A stretch of DNA of 64,000 bases from Bog-756 sp963718405. Its GTDB lineage: Bacteria > Actinomycetota > Acidimicrobiia > Acidimicrobiales > RAAP-2. Below, one piece after another: positions 62,267 through 64,000 of the stretch. The translations under genes and the position numbers were made by a program. The first letter of the stretch is position 1. The number at the start of each line of letters is the position of its first letter. The notes beneath the pieces are model-generated. The model saw only the letters and a program-made list of their open reading frames with translations. It made no database searches and had not been told where the DNA came from. The stretch spans positions 806,001-870,000 of the forward strand of contig CAVQYZ010000005.1 in NCBI GenBank assembly GCA_963718405.1, in the 5' to 3' direction.

Positions 62267-63394
62267 TCACACTCCAAGTACATGGCGCGCCGGTGGTTCG
62301 ACCACCTTGGCCAGTGCCTCTACCGCGGCGCGCTGGTCGTCATTCAATTCTTCGGGAACGGCCACCTCTACGGTGACCAGGAGGTCACCGGTGGTGCTCT
62401 TCTTGCCGGCGGGCACCCCGCGTCCCTTCACCCGGAAGGTCCGTCCGGACGGCGTACCGGCCGGTACCCGCAGGGTCACCGGATCGGTGAGGGTGGGAAC
62501 GGTCAGCGATGTGCCCAAGGTGGCCTCGGGATACGAGACCGGAACGGTGAGGGTCAGGTTCCGGCCCCGGCGCCCGAACACCCCGTGGCGGTCCACCCGG
62601 ACCACCACATAGAGATCGCCACTGGGGGCGTTGCCCTGACCGGCGGCCCCCTTGCCCTTCACCCTGATGCGCTGGCCGTCCTCCACCCCGGCAGGGATGC
62701 GCACCTTGACCGTGCGGTTCCGGTGCTCCACGCCGGTGCCCGCGCAGGTCGGGCAGGGTGTGGTGACCACGGTGCCCCGCCCGCCGCACTGGGGACAGAT
62801 CTGGCTCAGGGAGAACAGGCCCTGGTTGTCCTGGAGGGTGCCCGTGCCACCGCACCGGGGGCAGGTGACCGGCTGGGTGCCGGGGGCGGCGCCCGAACCG
62901 TGACAGGTATGGCAGCGCACGTCGGTGGTCAGGTTGACCGAGGTGGTCGCCCCACTGACCGCGTCCTCGAAGGAGAGATGCAACTCGGTCTCGACGTCGG
63001 CACCCCGCTGGGGCCCGGTCGCCGTGCTGCCTCCCCGCCGGCCGCGGCCGAACAATCCGCCGAACAGGTCGCCGAGGTCGCCCATGTCCTCGACCCGGTA
63101 GCTGCCCGCGCCCCCACCGGGGAACCCGCCGCCGCCGAACCCACCGCCGAACCCACCGGCCGCAGGCCCCATGGCCCGCACCTCGTCGTACTCCTTGCGC
63201 CGCTCGGCGTCGCCCAGCACGTCGTAGGCCGCGCTGATCTCCTTGAAGGTCTCCTCGTGGCCCGGATTGGTGTCCGGATGGTGTTGCTTGGCCAGCTTCC
63301 GGTACGCGCTGGTGACCTCCTTGGCCGTGGCCGTGGAGGAGACGCCTAGCGTCTTGTAGTAATCCTTCTCAAACCATTCGCGTTGCGGCGCCAC
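62267..63394 (-). CDS. dnaJ: Chaperone protein DnaJ
   Basis: 375 residues from GTG 63394. The J-domain has 'DYYKTLGVSSTATAKEVTSA' and the HPD motif in 'KQHHPDTNPG'. A Gly/Phe-rich linker follows ('GGFGGGFGGGGFPGGG'). The zinc-binding domain has four CxxCxGxG units: 'CHTCHGSG', 'CPRCGGTG', 'CPQCGGRG' and 'CPTCAGTG'. Client-binding domains and 'RVKGRGVPAGKKSTTGDLLV' complete it. It stimulates DnaK and delivers clients. Order grpE-dnaJ-hspR-clpB is the classic actinobacterial HspR operon; dnaK should lie upstream of grpE. Confidence 0.96.
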   Translation of the reverse strand: MAPQREWFEKDYYKTLGVSSTATAKEVTSAYRKLAKQHHPDTNPGHEETFKEISAAYDVLGDAERRKEYDEVRAMGPAAGGFGGGFGGGGFPGGGAGSYRVEDMGDLGDLFGGLFGRGRRGGSTATGPQRGADVETELHLSFEDAVSGATTSVNLTTDVRCHTCHGSGAAPGTQPVTCPRCGGTGTLQDNQGLFSLSQICPQCGGRGTVVTTPCPTCAGTGVEHRNRTVKVRIPAGVEDGQRIRVKGKGAAGQGNAPSGDLYVVVRVDRHGVFGRRGRNLTLTVPVSYPEATLGTSLTVPTLTDPVTLRVPAGTPSGRTFRVKGRGVPAGKKSTTGDLLVTVEVAVPEELNDDQRAAVEALAKVVEPPARHVLGV

Positions 63395-63453
63395 CTGGTC
63401 TCTACCTGACTCCCTCTATCCCCGTCTCTATCCTGTCGATCCCGCGTTCCCCG

Positions 63454-64000
63454 CTATCCCCGCACCGTGACCATGGCCGGGCGCACGACGGCGCCACGCC
63501 AGCGGTACCCCGGGCGCATGACCTCGGCCACCACCGGCTCACCGGACGCACCTCCCGGGATGGAACTGCTCCTCCGGCCGCCGCCGCACTGTCTGCTTCG
63601 GCGGGAACCTGGCCCACCGCCTCGTGGGCGTTGGGGTCGAACTCCTCGCCGATGGGGTCGATGCGCTCGAGACCCTCCTTGGCCAGGACGTCGCGCAATT
63701 GGCCGGAGGCCGCTACCAGGGCCCGGCCATCGGCCGACCCGGCGTCTCCGATATGGGAGGTGGCCAGATCGAGGGTGTCCAGCACCGGGAGCAGCTTCTC
63801 CACCAACGAGAGGGCCGCCCGGGCCACCTGGTCGCTCTGCTGCTTGGCCACCCGCTTCTTGTAGTTCTCGAAGTCGGCCTGCAGGCGACGCAGCGAGTCG
63901 AGGTACTCGTCCCGCTGGGCCCGCAGATCGGTCACCTCCGAGAGCCCGGAGGCTTCACCACTGATGACACCGGTGGCTTCGTCGTCATCGACGATCTCCG
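63454..64000 (-). CDS. grpE: Nucleotide exchange factor GrpE, 5' end cut (frameshifted)
   Basis: The frame enters from the right edge ('EIVDDDEATGVISGEASGLS'), so the start lies beyond the window. The coiled coil 'EYLDSLRRLQADFENYKKRV' leads to 'ALSLVEKLLPVLDTLDLATS' and 'LAKEGLERIDPIGEEFDPNA' with 'HEAVGQVP'. After 'EADSAAAAGG' the frame changes near 63580; the expected C-terminus 'EPVVAEVMRPGYRWRGAVVR', 'PAMVTVRG' is one base out and stops at 63454. Read without correction it would run to 63402 with Trp/Arg/Ser-rich nonsense. An indel error is likely since GrpE is essential. It exchanges ADP on DnaK. Confidence 0.9.

Noticed and set aside
62200..63454. HAIR operator (CTTGAGT-N7-ACTCAAG) for HspR near dnaJ or hspR
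   Set aside because: I looked through the gaps and upstream of clpB, hspR and dnaJ and found no match; the site should be upstream of dnaK outside the window.

Overview
The window is GC-rich, gene-dense DNA from an actinobacterium. The closest fit I can infer is an uncultured or little-studied member of the class Acidimicrobiia. Supporting signs are three F420-type luciferase-like oxidoreductases, a type III glutamine synthetase, a ClpS-DUF2017 pair, an HspR-controlled chaperone operon, GAF-ANTAR regulators, an actinobacterial SCO6880/SCO6881-type transfer cluster, GTG/TTG starts, and many genes that appear to lack a leader. The class assignment is inference; no rRNA is present.

Layout. 1-13,250: a truncated membrane protein, a secreted beta-propeller-like protein, a SnoaL-like protein, a dehydrogenase pair (SDR plus DapB-like), YceH, a YceI/MarR divergent pair, a branched-chain-type solute-binding lipoprotein, type III glutamine synthetase and an LLM oxidoreductase. 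13,300-23,100: an ArsR-SRPBCC fusion with its promoter and operator, a GH31 glycosidase lipoprotein, a second LLM enzyme, a DUF222/HNH protein, a polytopic membrane protein and a secreted beta-helix protein. 23,400-30,300: a five-gene transfer cluster (DUF6112, SCO6881-like, SCO6880-like, VirB4/TraC-like ATPase, VirD4/TraG-like ATPase) with no relaxase or integrase in view. 30,500-39,700: a SenX3/RegX3-type two-component system, serS, an ABC exporter, a TlpA-like redoxin, heme A synthesis (ctaB, ctaA), clpS and DUF2017. 39,696-39,970: tRNA-Glu, tRNA-Asp and tRNA-Phe. 40,100-44,700: a third LLM enzyme, an alkyltransferase-like protein, a YtrA-type GntR regulator and an ANTAR signalling group. 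44,700-58,300: purine and pyrimidine synthesis, in minus-strand order purA-purD-purB-purC-purS-purQ, purL, purF-purM-pyrE, with ATGA/GTGA overlaps. 58,400-64,000: an unknown protein, then grpE-dnaJ-hspR-clpB.

Two global properties stand out. First, about a dozen genes, including the normally essential pyrE and grpE, carry single-base frame changes; most are probably sequencing or assembly indels, and the affected genes are described as reconstructed. Second, short tandem repeats (units of 6, 9, 15, 16, 30 and 32 bp) lie in many intergenic gaps and inside several coding regions, where they add low-complexity protein segments. Two or three of the frame changes fall in or beside these repeats. 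A TAnnnT hexamer 6-9 bases before a start codon recurs at many genes and suggests frequent leaderless transcription.
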